Source of the DNA: Dichotomocladium elegans
Taxonomy: Eukaryota > Mucoromycota > Mucoromycetes > Mucorales > Lichtheimiaceae
Assembly (NCBI GenBank): GCA_025716815.1
Contig: JAIXMN010000023.1
Span: 372,001 to 436,000, forward strand
Length of the DNA stretch: 64,000 bases
Reading direction: 5' to 3'
Made by a program: the position numbers and the translations under genes. A model generated the notes under the pieces. It ran no database searches. It was not told the DNA's origin and worked only from the letters and a program-made list of their open reading frames with translations. Within the stretch, counting starts at the first letter, position 1. The number at the start of each line of letters is the position of its first letter. Below are positions 9,776-21,572 of this stretch, piece after piece.

Positions 9776-11330
9776 TCATGCTGCAGATGGAATGGGGCAG
9801 AGACCAAAGTCCTGTCGCTGTCCAAAAAAGCTGACAGCAGCTGTGTAATGATACCAAATACCACCGCAAACAAATAGATGCCATAGCTGATGCGAATGGC
9901 CAATGTGATCAAACTTTCCCGGCCAGAATGCTTCGGGCCATTGGTTGCCATAGACAACCACTCCAAGAAGGTAGCAACTGATGGACTTGGACACCGGGGT
10001 CAGCCATGAAAAGAGGGTCTGTGCGCCCACAGCTGTGTAAAGGTGGAAAATCGGAACGGCAGCCGATGCCGCAAGCGCAATAAAGAATGAAATCCGAAGC
10101 CAGCGCATATCTGATTGGGAAAAAAAATATTCCTAGTTAATACACTACATGCTTTCTTCAAATGAAGAGCTTCACTTGCCATGACGATCAAACCACTCCA
10201 TAAATGGCATAATAATGCCTGCTACAGCCAGCGTGCCCGTTCCCAGCATGTACGTGTTCCGCCATTGGTCATGACAGTAAAAGCCGTAGTACTCAAAGAG
10301 GATCACGCTCGCACAGATGAGGACCGAGATCCCGACATAATCGAGGCAGGCGTACCGCTTGAACATGGCATAGTCATTGATCCCCGAGAGCGTGTGCCAC
10401 ACCGTCGAGCACATCAGGCATTTGCACGCTGCGATAAAGAAAATGCCAAAGATAACCCGGTCAATGCCAGGGGCATCCGTCAGCAGAGACGAGTAGAAAA
10501 GCTCATAAACTCCAAGTCCGAGGAAAACGACGAAGCCGACAAGATGAGTGTAAATGTTGCCGGTCTCGTTGTGGAGGTAAAGCAATGAGTGCCAGCATTG
10601 CGCGGGGGTCGAAAGGAACCGATAGCCGGTATGAATATGCTACACAAAAAAGTCGGTTTGTTCAGGCTCCTTTCACAGATGGGACCCGGTCCCTCCTCCC
10701 TCTTGTATGCAACGACACGTTTCCTAGAGACACACACACATGTTCTCTTACCTCGTTATTTCTCCAGGGGACAGGAAGCTCGTCATAGTGAAGGAGTTGT
10801 CGTGCTCCTTTCGCCACCGCCTCCTTGAGATGCTCGCTCGCCTTGTTGAGTTTTTCATGCAAATTGCTACCCATCACCGCAGCACAGTCAATAGCGTCCG
10901 AGATGAGACTATCGATCTCCTCTATCTTTGACATAATGGCATCAATAGTGTCGTCGAGGGTGTAATCATCGGTGGCGGCGAACGTTGTCTCGAATTCCCG
11001 GTACTTGTCGGTAATGTCTGCAAGCGACTGCTCGAGTGTGTGCTTGAGAGATACCAGCAATGCCTTTTTGTCAGCAAAAGACGAGCATGCCTGCCATCGA
11101 TGGTGCCATTCTTCGTCGAGCTCTTCGAGCAATGAATACACGCGTTTCAGTTTTGATCGACTGTAGTCTTGCAATCGTTTGCTGTCGCTGTTGATAGACT
11201 GTTCAAATTGGGAAAGTCTATATTTAAATTTTTGTAGTAACGGTGCGAGCTGTTCTCGGAAGAGGGTATCCATGTCGAGTGGCTCATCGCAGGTGCCGGT
11301 CGCAGCGTTAATGGTGAGGAGATTAGCCAT
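9776..11330 (-). CDS. PAQR/Izh-family seven-helix membrane protein with N-terminal helical domain
   Basis: Model: complement of 10752-11330, 10180-10639 and 9776-10110, giving 457 residues. The C-terminal 260 residues form the PAQR (hemolysin III/adiponectin receptor) domain: GYR entry motif, LYLHNETGNIYTH, the His-containing CSTVWHTLSG, several hydrophobic helices and the final zinc-binding HSHQLWH. Yeast Izh proteins of this family act in zinc and sterol homeostasis. The first 190 residues are charged and helical, with no transmembrane segment, similar in layout to yeast Izh3, which also has a long N-terminal extension. The last intron uses a GC donor (GCAAGT after 10180); the GT alternative would break the frame before MRWLRISFF. 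ATG at 11330 opens the frame. Confidence 0.87.
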
Positions 11331-12604
11331 AGTTCGTTACTTTTCGGATTTCTTGTGATATATGTAAAAAGTATATGTATGTATGTATGTGTCTGTGTGT
11401 TGATAGGCACAAGGGGGTTTGCCTGATATTAGCTTAATATTGAAAAGAAGTGAATATTTATATCAGTGTCTAAGCCTGGGCTGTGTCAAGCCCACACTTT
11501 CTCATATAGGGACAGAAAAAGTGTGAGAGGAAAGAGAGAAAGAACGATAGCGGAGCCATCCTTTCCAATAAACACATCGCTTTCAAATGCGGACACGCGG
11601 AGTTGAGCATCTTATTCTGTTCGGATTGCCCCACCCCCACCCCAAAACGAAACAGTTACCATAGTCCCATGACATCCTGAGAAACGTCAATTGAAAATAC
11701 ATCCTTGGTTGTTGCGAAAGAGATAGAAACATCATGCTGTTATCTTCCCCTCTCTCAGGCTTATACGTACTGAAGGAAAGCACCGAGGGATCCCCTCCGC
11801 AGGTTAAATGGGCGGCGATTTAAAGCGTGTTTTTATCACAAGCCCATGACTTGAGGGAAAATCTTGTGACGGGAACTCAGCATTGATTTCTGCGCTGGGC
11901 ATTCTGGAGAAAGAGAGAGAGAGAACAATAAAGGCTTACAAAAGAAGGCTAATTTCAGTACAACAACCCGATGTATTCTGTAGGGTACATTAGAAGCTAG
12001 TTTCCCCAACTTTGTATATTCGTATGACGAGCAGCTCCGGCCTGTGCCCTACGCCTAGTGTTACGATTAGCCAGGGGAAAGAATAAGAATCACGGCCGTT
12101 GTTCACGCGCGCGCGCCAGTCTATGGAAACCACGGAACCGAGTGTTTCAGTCGGAGACTATTCCTCTATGAACAATGGCAACCTTCGATCAGATCGACTG
12201 AAAGCCTATCGCTGGAGGGACTGTTGAGCGAAACAACCATGCTTATTCCGCAAGTGGGGTTTAGGGGTTGGGGGGGGGGAATGGTTCTCCATATCAAAAT
12301 TCATTATCAGGAGCGAGTAATCTTCTCAGATGGGATCTTGACATACGTTCCAGCGCACCACCACTACCCCTTGCGGTATATTGTATAACCCACACGCTGC
12401 CCGACCTGCGCAGATGATCATCTTTCCTGAGGAACAGTATGACCATATTAGCCACCAAGTCGAAACACTGGTCCCCTACCCATAACTTAACATGCGTATG
12501 TCCAGCAAATGATATACACAGCATGGCGAACCACCAAGAAAAAAAAATAGAGGGATGACGTCAGCGACAATGGGAGCAAACTGTGGAACCACTGGGCAAA
12601 GAGC
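11331..12604. other. Gene-poor region, nothing recognised
   Basis: About 1.27 kb upstream of the PAQR gene. It holds a TATG/TGTA run near 11370-11400, a GA run near 11907-11922 and short frames on both strands without recognisable protein. A TGACGTCA octamer occurs at 12556-12563. Confidence 0.5.
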
Positions 12605-12860
12605 AGCTCGTCCATTGCAGCCTTAAGACAGCTGAGATAATGCCTGATATTACAATTTTCTTGTTTGCAATGTATGGACCGGTCTCATAGGCTTCAGGAG
12701 CCTTAAACTACATTTCCACGAGGTATCGCTCCCAAGATTGCTCGTTGTCTTGATATCTCTTTTTTGGACCATGCAATGCTGCGTTTCACCAAGGAAAGCA
12801 GAGTCTTTTCTAAAGCCAATGTCGGTCATGACCCATCCAGCGCACCCAGTCAAAGCACAC
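12605..12860 (-). mobile_element. Tc1/mariner-like transposase fragment D
   Basis: On the minus strand this segment matches the central part of the element at 56.9-58.7 kb. It has a DWVR-like stretch, then TDIGFRK corresponding to TDIDFRK, a Gly-Glu where the family has Asp-Glu (FLGE versus FLDE), MVQKR for MAWSKK, SNLGS for HNLGS, and further on the TTAAGGCTGCAATGGACGAG block. The first catalytic Asp is therefore lost and the frame is broken. It is a short relic without visible ends. Confidence 0.7.
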
Positions 12861-13560
12861 TTGGACCTTATATATACACATTATGATTCCTGTCTACAGG
12901 TTTAAATCAATGATGTGTGTGTTTTTTTTTCCATACTGAAACGTCCATCGCTATATCTAAAAATATAGACTCCTAACTGTTTCGCTGCATCTGATGCGCT
13001 CAAAGGTCATTCTCAAACATTAGCTTGATATAAAAGAAAGTATGACTTTGCCTTGATCAGTGCAACTTGCATAGTATGCGTAGGACTTACATATGACGCT
13101 TCTGCCATCACGATAGTCGCATCCCTTTCGGTTGGGTATATGCGTAGGCTTACCATAGCACAGATATTTTGAGTGGAAACAAAAGAGATCAGAACGAATA
13201 TATTTCATCATGGATGGTATATTCCACATATTCAGGGTTGCCATGATCATCAGGAGCAACACCCCCTCCCCGTCCATCTCGATAAAGAAACTACTGTAAT
13301 TACTGGTTTCGCAGTACGTAGAAGAGCTGACAGGCACTGAAAAAAGTTGATATCAAACGAGAGTTTGCTGAGCATTTTGTACAACAACAGCTTATTTCCC
13401 AGATGTGCAGCATGCATTTGTCATCCTGCGTATGTAACGATTTCTTGGCAAATGCAATCTGATTTCGAAGAAACAAACATGATGGATACGTAGCTATCGC
13501 AAAAAGTGGTAATTGAAAGGTTGATTGCTTAATTATCATAGTAAACGAGCTGCAGTAGCT
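12861..13560. other. Spacer, nothing recognised
   Basis: About 700 bp between a transposase relic and the end of the sulfhydrylase pseudogene. Short frames on the minus strand (13020-13540) have no recognisable family. Confidence 0.45.
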
Positions 13561-15457
13561 TCATTTGCCGGAAGCAATCCCAGATGTGCTCTGGAGCGCC
13601 CGGTCAAAATCGGTTTTGAGATCGCCGATATGTCTGGCAATCCCGCAGCGCTTTCATTGTTAACGAATAACACAATCCACCGAACTGTCCATACGTATCA
13701 TCCAGGCACTCAACGCCGACTGAGACTCGGATGGTCTGTTTGGTCACGCCGCCCAGGAACGGTGTATCTTTCTCTGAAAGTAGTCGATCTGATGTTTCAA
13801 TGGCACAAATAATACTGGTTTTAAGCTGCCAATGTCGTTTGCTTTGGTTGCTATTTCGAGGTTCTGAATAAATGTGTATGTATAGACGTTGTGGTGATTT
13901 TGTTTGGTGCGCTTTTTCTCTCCATCGTTTTTCTATTCTCTTTCTATGTTCTGTGGGGGGCGGCATACGTATTTTACTGCTGCCTGCCTGCCTGCCTAGC
14001 TTGAGATAATCTCCGCGAATAACAAAAGAGAGCACGCCGCCAAAACCGTTTTAGAGGTATCTTGTTGCCAAACGATGGGACCTATGCGACTTGAGTCCCG
14101 TGTAGTTCGATAGCCGGGAGGCTTTCCAGCCACTCGGACAAGGCAAGCGCATTGGAGCAATGTTTTTCCATGCGAAGAGAGACAAAGTCCCCATGCCTTA
14201 AAATGTCCGTGTCATAAAGTGAGCGTAGACATCGCCATTAGGAACTCTCGACACTCCAAGCTCATACCTTGGAAGACGGAAAAAGCATCAAAAGGGTTTG
14301 AAACACACGCCCATCTCGACAAGTATCATGAGTCAAAAGTGCACAACGGACGCCATAGGTTCCAAACATTTTCCACAAGTTGGAGATCATGCCAACTTCG
14401 AAGTCACCTGTGGGTGGAATGGAAACTTGCCGTCGGTCAACTCATTGAATTTGCCCGAGTAGACAACTGTATTTGTAAGAGGCATCGTAAATAACGTGAG
14501 AGTACGTATGCTTTTTAGTACTTGCACCTCCAATAACACGATTATGGCTGTATCATGTATTCTCATTCAATTCAGTTGCTTGATCGCCTGCATCGATTAG
14601 CTATGTATACGTGCCCGACGATGTATATGGATGCCGTATGGATGATATTACTGCACCATGGTTCAATGGGGCTGATAAGCTATCCGCCTATTCCAAGGGT
14701 ACTGCGTAAAAAAAATAAACGTAAGGCAGTCTAAACATCATGAAAAGCTAAAAGGTATGTTTCGTCTCTTTTACACAATCCTACTTTTCTACGATCAGAG
14801 GAATACACGCGTCATGTGCGACATTTGTCAGAGCTTCGATATCAGCAACATTACCGTCCAAATCAAGACTCTCCACGTAAAGAGTTCTTGTACGATCATT
14901 GATTGGTTCACGGTAGGGGCCCGATGATGTATCCTTCAAAGTGAACTTGGATATCGAGGTGCCTCAGGGCTTCTCTCATTATGTCGTAAACACGTTATCA
15001 GACAGCAGCGTATGCAACAACGTTGTCGCTGGTAGCCCAAAGATTGACTATAGATGCAAGTATTGCCGACTGATCTAAGAGTTAAAAAGAAAAAAAGAGA
15101 GAGAGAGAGAGAGAGACAGCATGAACATATGGGGTGAATGGCTAATAGCTTATGGAGCATATCATACGTACATATATCATGATAAATACCTGATGAGACA
15201 AGAGCATCGGTAGCGCCTTTTTTCCAATGCAGCAAGGCGGATTTCAGCAGTCTCATGAATCAGATTGTCCATTCGAGTGTAGAAAATGCCTTTTCCTTGG
15301 AAGACATGATTCACTTGATCGGCGCAAAAGAGCCAAGCACAAAGGAAGCGCTTGCATCAATAGATACGACCCAAGCGCGTGTTTTACTCTCGGGGACTTG
15401 ACCGGCATGGATCTGAAGTGTCTCGAACTTGTACTCGTGGGCTTGTTCAGCCGCCAT
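13561..15457 (-). pseudogene. O-acetylhomoserine sulfhydrylase (Met17/Met25-type) pseudogene
   Basis: Collinear remains of a whole homocysteine synthase gene on the minus strand. From 15457: FETLQIHAGQVPESKTRA, FYTRMDNLIHETAEIRLAAL, then (after an intron-like gap with a CT run) SAILASIVNLWATSDNVV, HLDIQVHFEG, RTRTLYVESLDLDGNVADIE with AHDACIPLIVE, LISPIEP...HTASIYIVGH, TVVYSGKFNELTDGKFPF, GDFVSLRMEKHCSNALALSE, NGFGGVLSFVIRGD, GVTKQTIRVSVGVE and IGDLKTDFDRAL up to a stop at 13561-13563. Damage includes frameshifts near 15330 and in an A run near 15222, tandem stops TGATAA near 15000, and a changed PLP-lysine segment: the family's SATK(Y/W)IGGHG reads as TASIYIVGH, so the Schiff-base lysine is gone. 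At least one intron is still recognisable. Such enzymes make homocysteine from O-acetylhomoserine and sulfide. Confidence 0.85.
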
Positions 15458-15654
15458 CCTTTTTTTTTGGGGGGGGAGGTGGTTGTTCGAGGCAAATGAG
15501 AAAGAGGAAACACAAACTTGTGTCGCAAGAGAAACAAAAACAAGATTTATTTATGTTCGCAAGTAGATGATGCGCCCTAGCCACAAAGTCCTCCGTAGCA
15601 GAACAACAACAACAAAAGGTAAAAATCGGGTATAAAGGAAGTAAAATATTCTGT

Positions 15655-18600
15655 TCAGCCGGCAAATGCTCGCCGAGGGCTCAAGAGTGTTCTCATCCCG
15701 CCATAGATGAAGTCCACCGCTCCATCCGGTTGGCCTTCATTATTGTTATTGTTGTTTGCTGAGGGTACATAGAAAAAGCCAGCGATCAAGACGAGGTAGC
15801 TCAGTACAAGGATGGATCCTTTGAAGTAATTCGATTTGCCTTCTTGGTACGTGTATGTAAGCAAGAAGACGGACATGATGACGGCAATCACGTCCCAATA
15901 GGGAAATATGAGTCTACAAAAGATATAAGAGTAATAATAACAATAAATAAATTATGTGGCACATCCTCTCCCGCCCTATCAGTTAGTTGATAGCTGAAAT
16001 AAAACATTACGTGAATGTGTACCGCGCCAGCTCTTCCTTGCCAAGGTTCAGCCACCAGGAGAACAGGACCATAGCAGGAATTTGCAATAAGCAGACCTGT
16101 AGCGCATAAGCAGAGCCGATTTCCATACTATAGAGGTACATCAATATGTGTGAATTCCGCCCCCCCCACGTCGGATTAGACGCGTCAATCTATATTACCT
16201 AAGAACAATGTTGCCATGGATGGAGAAGCCAATGGCATTGGTAAACTCGGTGATGTTCGGTACCAGGGCAAACAGGGTCAACCCCAAAAACTTTTCATCC
16301 AAGTTCATGTCGGCCATAATTAAATCCACCGTATCCACGAGAATTTCTGCAATGATCGAGTAGAGGAGCGTACATGCGAACAACACGGTGAAACTCTTGG
16401 CTTTTCCCCATTCAGGTGCATCATGTCCGGCCGCCTCTCCTTCCTCGTCTTCCTCGTCATCATCGGCTTCTTGGATAAAGCTGGGAAAAGGAGGAGGACC
16501 CACCGTGCCAGCATGGCCCGATTCCACCTGGCCTGCATTCAGACGGCTATTATCGTTCGGGTGGTGCTCGGCAGACATCATGCTTGGATCTTTATTACCC
16601 ACCCGTCCCAAACGAAGTTTAATATAGAATACCATCATTCGTTTTAGAAACAAAGCTTACCACTGCGTGCTTGACGCTTGTAAGATGGGTCAGTGACTTG
16701 GGGCGTTGAATGTTCATCCGCAGGGGCAGGGGCAGTAGATATGTAATTCTGAAGGATATTTTGATAGTAGGCCATATACGATTGTTGCTGCTGTCGCTGC
16801 TGTTTGCGCTGCTGCGACGAATTTTCCTGTGTAGGGCTCTTCCATACCATATCTACGTGTGTGTGCAGACTGAAGACCAGACCGATAATGTATGCCTATG
16901 CATTGCACATCAACATTTTAACTTTTTCATTAGCAAATCGCCGTAGCAATGAAGGTGCTTCCACCTACAGAAGGAAGAATCGCCGCGCAGATCCACATGA
17001 AGGGTTTCACCTTGTTTTGGTAAACCGGGTCGTGCGCAGGGTCCATCGGATCATAATGGCACTGGGAGCAACCGCTACCTTCAATATCACCAGGGCAAGT
17101 GGTGCACCTTAATTGGAACTAAAAGAATAATGTTCAGCTCCCAATGTGTATGTTGGGGCGGTACCCTTATTTTGACAGCTCACCGATCCAAAAAGCTGGT
17201 AAAACATGGTTGGTGATAACGCGCCAATGATAGCCATGATGAGCATGGTTGATGTGACACCTGCACTCTTTGAGTTGAATCGCTGTTCCTTGCGCTTCAT
17301 GCCGCCGCTCACCATGGATGAACCAGGCAGAAGGAGTCTAGTGAAACAAAACATGTAATAAGCATCATCTCGCGCCAATAAGGGTGGATCACTTTGTATT
17401 ACACGCCAACCAGTATGCTTCCGATCAAACTGCCTTCGACCAACGCACTCTTGCCGCCCATGAGCGCGATGGCGTAGAGGATAATCTCGATAATGCTACC
17501 AAACGTTGCGTTGATGACCGAGCCCACTGCCATGGATGTTTGTGCAGAGACGGAGCTCACGCCCATGCCAATGAAATACGAGAGCGGGATGACAGATCCC
17601 AAAGACAAGGAAAACACGACCATGGGAGACGCAATCCATGATTCGGGCCAATAGTGATGGATAACATACTCGTCAAGGATGACAAAGAACACAAGCGAGA
17701 GGAGGTTGATAAAGATGATGTTGATGCCTTCGTAGGTATACTTGTAGTACTGAAAGCCGACAGCTTGGTACGTGCAGAGAAGGATAACAGTCGGGTGGGT
17801 GCTTGAAGCAGCTGATGGGCTGGCATGGAATCGGATGCTAAGCGGGTGTTTGCCAAGGTGGCGCAAAAGCTTATAATTGAGCTTGGACATGGGGATGGTG
17901 ATGACGCACATCCAACAAATGGTGGACACAATAAAAAGCAGAGGTCCTAAAAAGGTATAGTACGTGTAAGAAAGAAAAGGCAACAGCGTCCCTTGTGATA
18001 TAAGCTCCTGTGCACCCCTGCCCTCCCCCCACGACTTGCCTATCAAGGTGAAGTAGAATAAGTAGTACCACCAACCGCTGAATCCGCTCGATGCAATATG
18101 GTGCAGCCATGTCTTCCAACCCTCTCGATGATGATGCTTGGTACTACCCAGCAACGGTGCATCCTCTTCTGTCTCCTCCCCAGGCACCACAATCCGTTCC
18201 ACATAACGTCCAAAAGGCCAGAGCAGATAAAACGCCAAACCGCCTGTCACGGCGCTGTACTTGCGGCCGTTGGGCGGGACGATCCATAACAACAAAGATA
18301 TTGTGGCCATGACAAGAGCAAGCCACCAACCAAACAAGATGGTCCATAGGATATTGCCAGGCTGGAGAAAGAGTTGTGGCGACGACGAGGGAGCCAGATG
18401 CAACGCCCGATTGGCTTTTCGTACGACCGAGCGGGATTTGCGGTACAATGCAGGTTTCCAGATGGGCATACCAAAGGGATGCTCCCGGTTCATGGCCTGG
18501 TTTTGTTTACCTTTAGCACAACCCCGCTTCTTTAAGGTTTTGGGCAGGACATGAATTACATACCTCCTGCTTATCTTTGAGCGTGATTTCATGATCGCTC

Positions 18601-18890
18601 ATGAATGAAACATGATCCGCATGTGGTGAAGTCGTTGTCTCTTCCTCTATCGGGTTTTCATTTTCCCCCCGTAGTTCGTCGCCCTCGTCGTTATCGCGGC
18701 GGCTATCGTGCGAGGGACGGCGCCGATTGCTCCGTCGAGTGGACCGCCGTTGCTTGACGGACGGTCGTCGCCGACTTGATGACTCGATGGCTCCGTAACG
18801 GCTGTGGTTCGATGAACGCGATGAAACTGAAGGTGTCCGTCTGCTCGACGATCGAATCGACAGAGACTGCTTGAGTTCTGTATTTTCCAT
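15655..18890 (-). CDS. VNX1: Vnx1-like vacuolar cation/H+ antiporter (CAX superfamily)
   Basis: Model: complement of nine exons, 18564-18890, 18040-18496, 17946-17403, 17337-17184, 17118-16969, 16895-16661, 16589-16199, 16127-16011 and 15913-15655, giving 877 residues (yeast Vnx1 908). CAX proteins exchange cytosolic cations for vacuolar protons; Vnx1 moves Na+ and K+. Visible are a cytosolic Ser/Arg-rich N-terminus, the first CAX repeat with SVINATFGSIIEIILYAIAL, the characteristic cysteine loop with CTTCPGDI and CSQCHYDP, a Gln-rich linker, an acidic stretch with DDDEEDEEGE, and the second repeat with NITEFTNAIGFSIHGNIVLR. The family signature in the first repeat is GNxxE-like; here it is N-A-T-F-G-S-I-I-E. 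The intron after 18040 uses GCAAGT as donor. Every exon joins in phase. Confidence 0.9.
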
Positions 18891-19327
18891 GAGCTTGGAA
18901 GAAGTCTATGCAAGTAACGGCTGAAAAAAAAAGAAGAGAAAGAAAAAGTGACGGAAACGGATGGTTTTTTCTTTTTTCTCTCCTGTTCTCGTGTGAGTGT
19001 TTAAGCGTTTTTGTGTAGCGTGAACAAACGGAGTTGTATTTCGCTCTGTGTTACTAACCAAATTAGAACTATTTTTTTGTCAAAATCACCTATGTCCGGC
19101 CAGTGAGCTGCCCAGGCAACCAGTTTTTTTTTTCTACCTCAAGGAACTACAAACGCAATCGAGAACCGTATTATTTCTATTTTCAGAATTCTAAATTATC
19201 AGCGACTGGCCGTCCATCAAGTGGGATATCACGGCGATTTAGAACTCTCGCAACCTCCGCATCCTTTCCCCCCTTTAAAACAGAAAATGCCTCATTGTTT
19301 TGGAAGCCCGGCAATGGATAAAGCGAA
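18891..19327. other. Antiporter upstream region
   Basis: About 440 bp upstream of the antiporter start, with A and T runs and short frames only. Likely the promoter. No specific element recognised. Confidence 0.45.
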
Positions 19328-19582
19328 ATGAATCTAATCCATCCCGTCAATATCGCTATGAATAAGATTCCCGTTAATTATTGCGCCAGTGAACGGGTAT
19401 ACCTCGAAGTCATGTGGACTTCAGTTCTAATGCGAGCCGGCGTCAACAAGGCGTGCTTGTCACAGGGACATAGTTACACGGCGCACAGCACCCGGTCCCT
19501 CGCAGAAAATAAAACTATCGCCAAGCATATGCATCGATTTCTAGCGCGTAAAAAAAAAAGCAAAGAACTTGAAAATCAATGA
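19328..19582 (+). mobile_element. Possible tyrosine-recombinase (DIRS/Crypton-like) remnant
   Basis: A short open frame reads WTSVLMRAGVNKACL and then YTAHSTRSLAE. The combination of a helix ending in L-x-x-AGV and HSTR about 15 residues later is the C-terminal pattern of tyrosine recombinases carried by DIRS, Ngaro and Crypton elements, where His and Arg belong to the active site. The expected downstream tyrosine segment is not convincing, and no element ends were found. Treat it as a fossil fragment at best. Confidence 0.35.
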
Positions 19583-21572
19583 AGAAATGAAATGGCCGTT
19601 TAGTCCTTCCCTGATTGATTGAGAGGAACATATTTCCATTGCTTCTGTCGTAAGCCACCCACCTTTCTTTCACACCAACGAACATGCATTCGTACATACA
19701 TATTACCACGTATGAAGAAAAATTTGCATAGATCGCTCAGAAGACGTTTGTATGCCGTTGTATGTTGGAGAGTTATTTATTCGATTTCATATTCAAATGA
19801 GCAAGGCAACTTCTCCTACCGCTTTATATGACGTATTAATCATGTAACTACATCCTAAAGCATACACCTGATCACCGTGAATTCAGGCCGTTGCGCATAC
19901 GCGCATCTACCGATGCATAAAGCGGAGCTGACCGGAGAAAGATACACACATCTTGCATCTCAAAGAACCTCCAGGCTGAGCCACGTGAATCTCGGTGCCA
20001 TGGCACCTATGCTCTGGTGTAACAGAGCGAATATTGTTATTGGTCCACTTGAAAGACGCCAATGACAGAGACGGTTTCACAACGATGGAGAAGCTGTCCC
20101 ATGTCACCCTGGAATGTTGATCTCTCGATATAAGGAATTGAGCAAGCGCGATCTTCAGTTACTCAGAGTCCAATTTACGCGGATGCGTCCACGTTGCGGA
20201 GACTCTATAGGTTTCCCTCTACTGGTAGTATCGACATGGATCCCGCATACCGTAGATTCTTGCATTCACAATATGGCATCTGTTCCTGACATCCTTAATA
20301 CGACGTACCATAATATCAGAAAAGATAATGATAATCATGTTTGAAGCGAATTACAATCGCATTGAGTTGCTCGGCAAGGAAAACGTGGCATCCACGCTAC
20401 AGTGACAGTCAATTTTCAACACTTTTTACCCGACATTCCATTTAATGGGAACGCTTTAAATTTTCCAATCTTCAGATCGAGTATTTCAATAAGGATGCTT
20501 ACGTTCAAATGTGCATTTTTGTGATACGACGGCAATTTTCTGAGGATTCAAGTGCTCAGATGCAATGCGCTAATGGACCTGACGAGAACGAAAGCTTATT
20601 ACTGGTTTTACATGATATTTTAGGAGAGTGACCAAGGACATCTTGAATTCGCTAGCATCAAACAGCTCTTCCTAGGCGCATTATAATGTAAGGAAGACGG
20701 GCAAATGAGGTGCGATCGACGAATCATGGTAGTCCATTCGCTCAATGCCGAAGCGTCAGTGCCTATCAAACGTTGCAGAAGCGCCCCAGACGGGGTTTGG
20801 AATTTGAGCACGTGCTCTGAGCGAGGAATAAACCGCAGAAGAGAGGAGGGTTTGTAATTGATAAGAAAGATCATGCTTGATAAATCTGTCGCTGATCACG
20901 TGCTTGCCATACGCCGGATGGGGGCCTAGTCGATTTCCGTACGTACACGCTACATGATGACGATGACGATGAACATATGTTCTGGGAACTTTTGTCCCTT
21001 CCCGAATATGTCTACGTGCCTGAATCACACAATGTGATATTGTAATAATGGATAATGAAATGTTCCCAATGTGGGACGTTGGACCAACTGGAAACCTCAA
21101 TTATTTGCTGGGGTTGAACTTTCATCCATTCGCGCTCTTATCCCGCTACTGCTTTGACTGGACCATGAACGAAACTAAAAAAGGGTCTACTAAGAGTGGA
21201 GGTAGCATATCCTGTACAGCAAAAAAAAAATAGATGTAGAAAATGTGTGCCGGGTGTAGTGCTTGCAATAGATCGGTATCTCCCTTTCCTTTCAGCATCG
21301 TATACCTTTTGAGAGAGATACGAAGTTCTGTTGAACTGTAATCAAACCTCTAGAGAGATATAGAGAGAGGGGGGTCCCTATAAACCCCAAAATGGACCTA
21401 AAAGGCCGGTGCAACATCAAAATATATTTGGCGACATGTGCGATCCCATCCTTTGTCACCTAAACACGTTCCCTCTTCCCTTCCTTTTTATTTTTATTTT
21501 GAACATCTTGACGGTGTGCATGCAAAGTTCTCTGTCTCTCTACTTTGCTGACCGTATAAACATTCAAATCTC
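19583..21572. other. Gene-poor region, nothing recognised
   Basis: About 2 kb with only short frames on both strands (for example 20620-21100 minus). None shows a recognisable family or a plausible exon chain. A GA/TA-rich stretch lies at 21350-21375 and CT-rich sequence precedes the next gene. Confidence 0.45.

Noticed and set aside
16388..16647. Plus-strand frames opposite the antiporter acidic loop.
   Set aside because: They mirror the GAA/GAC repeat of the antiporter exon and contain no recognisable domain.
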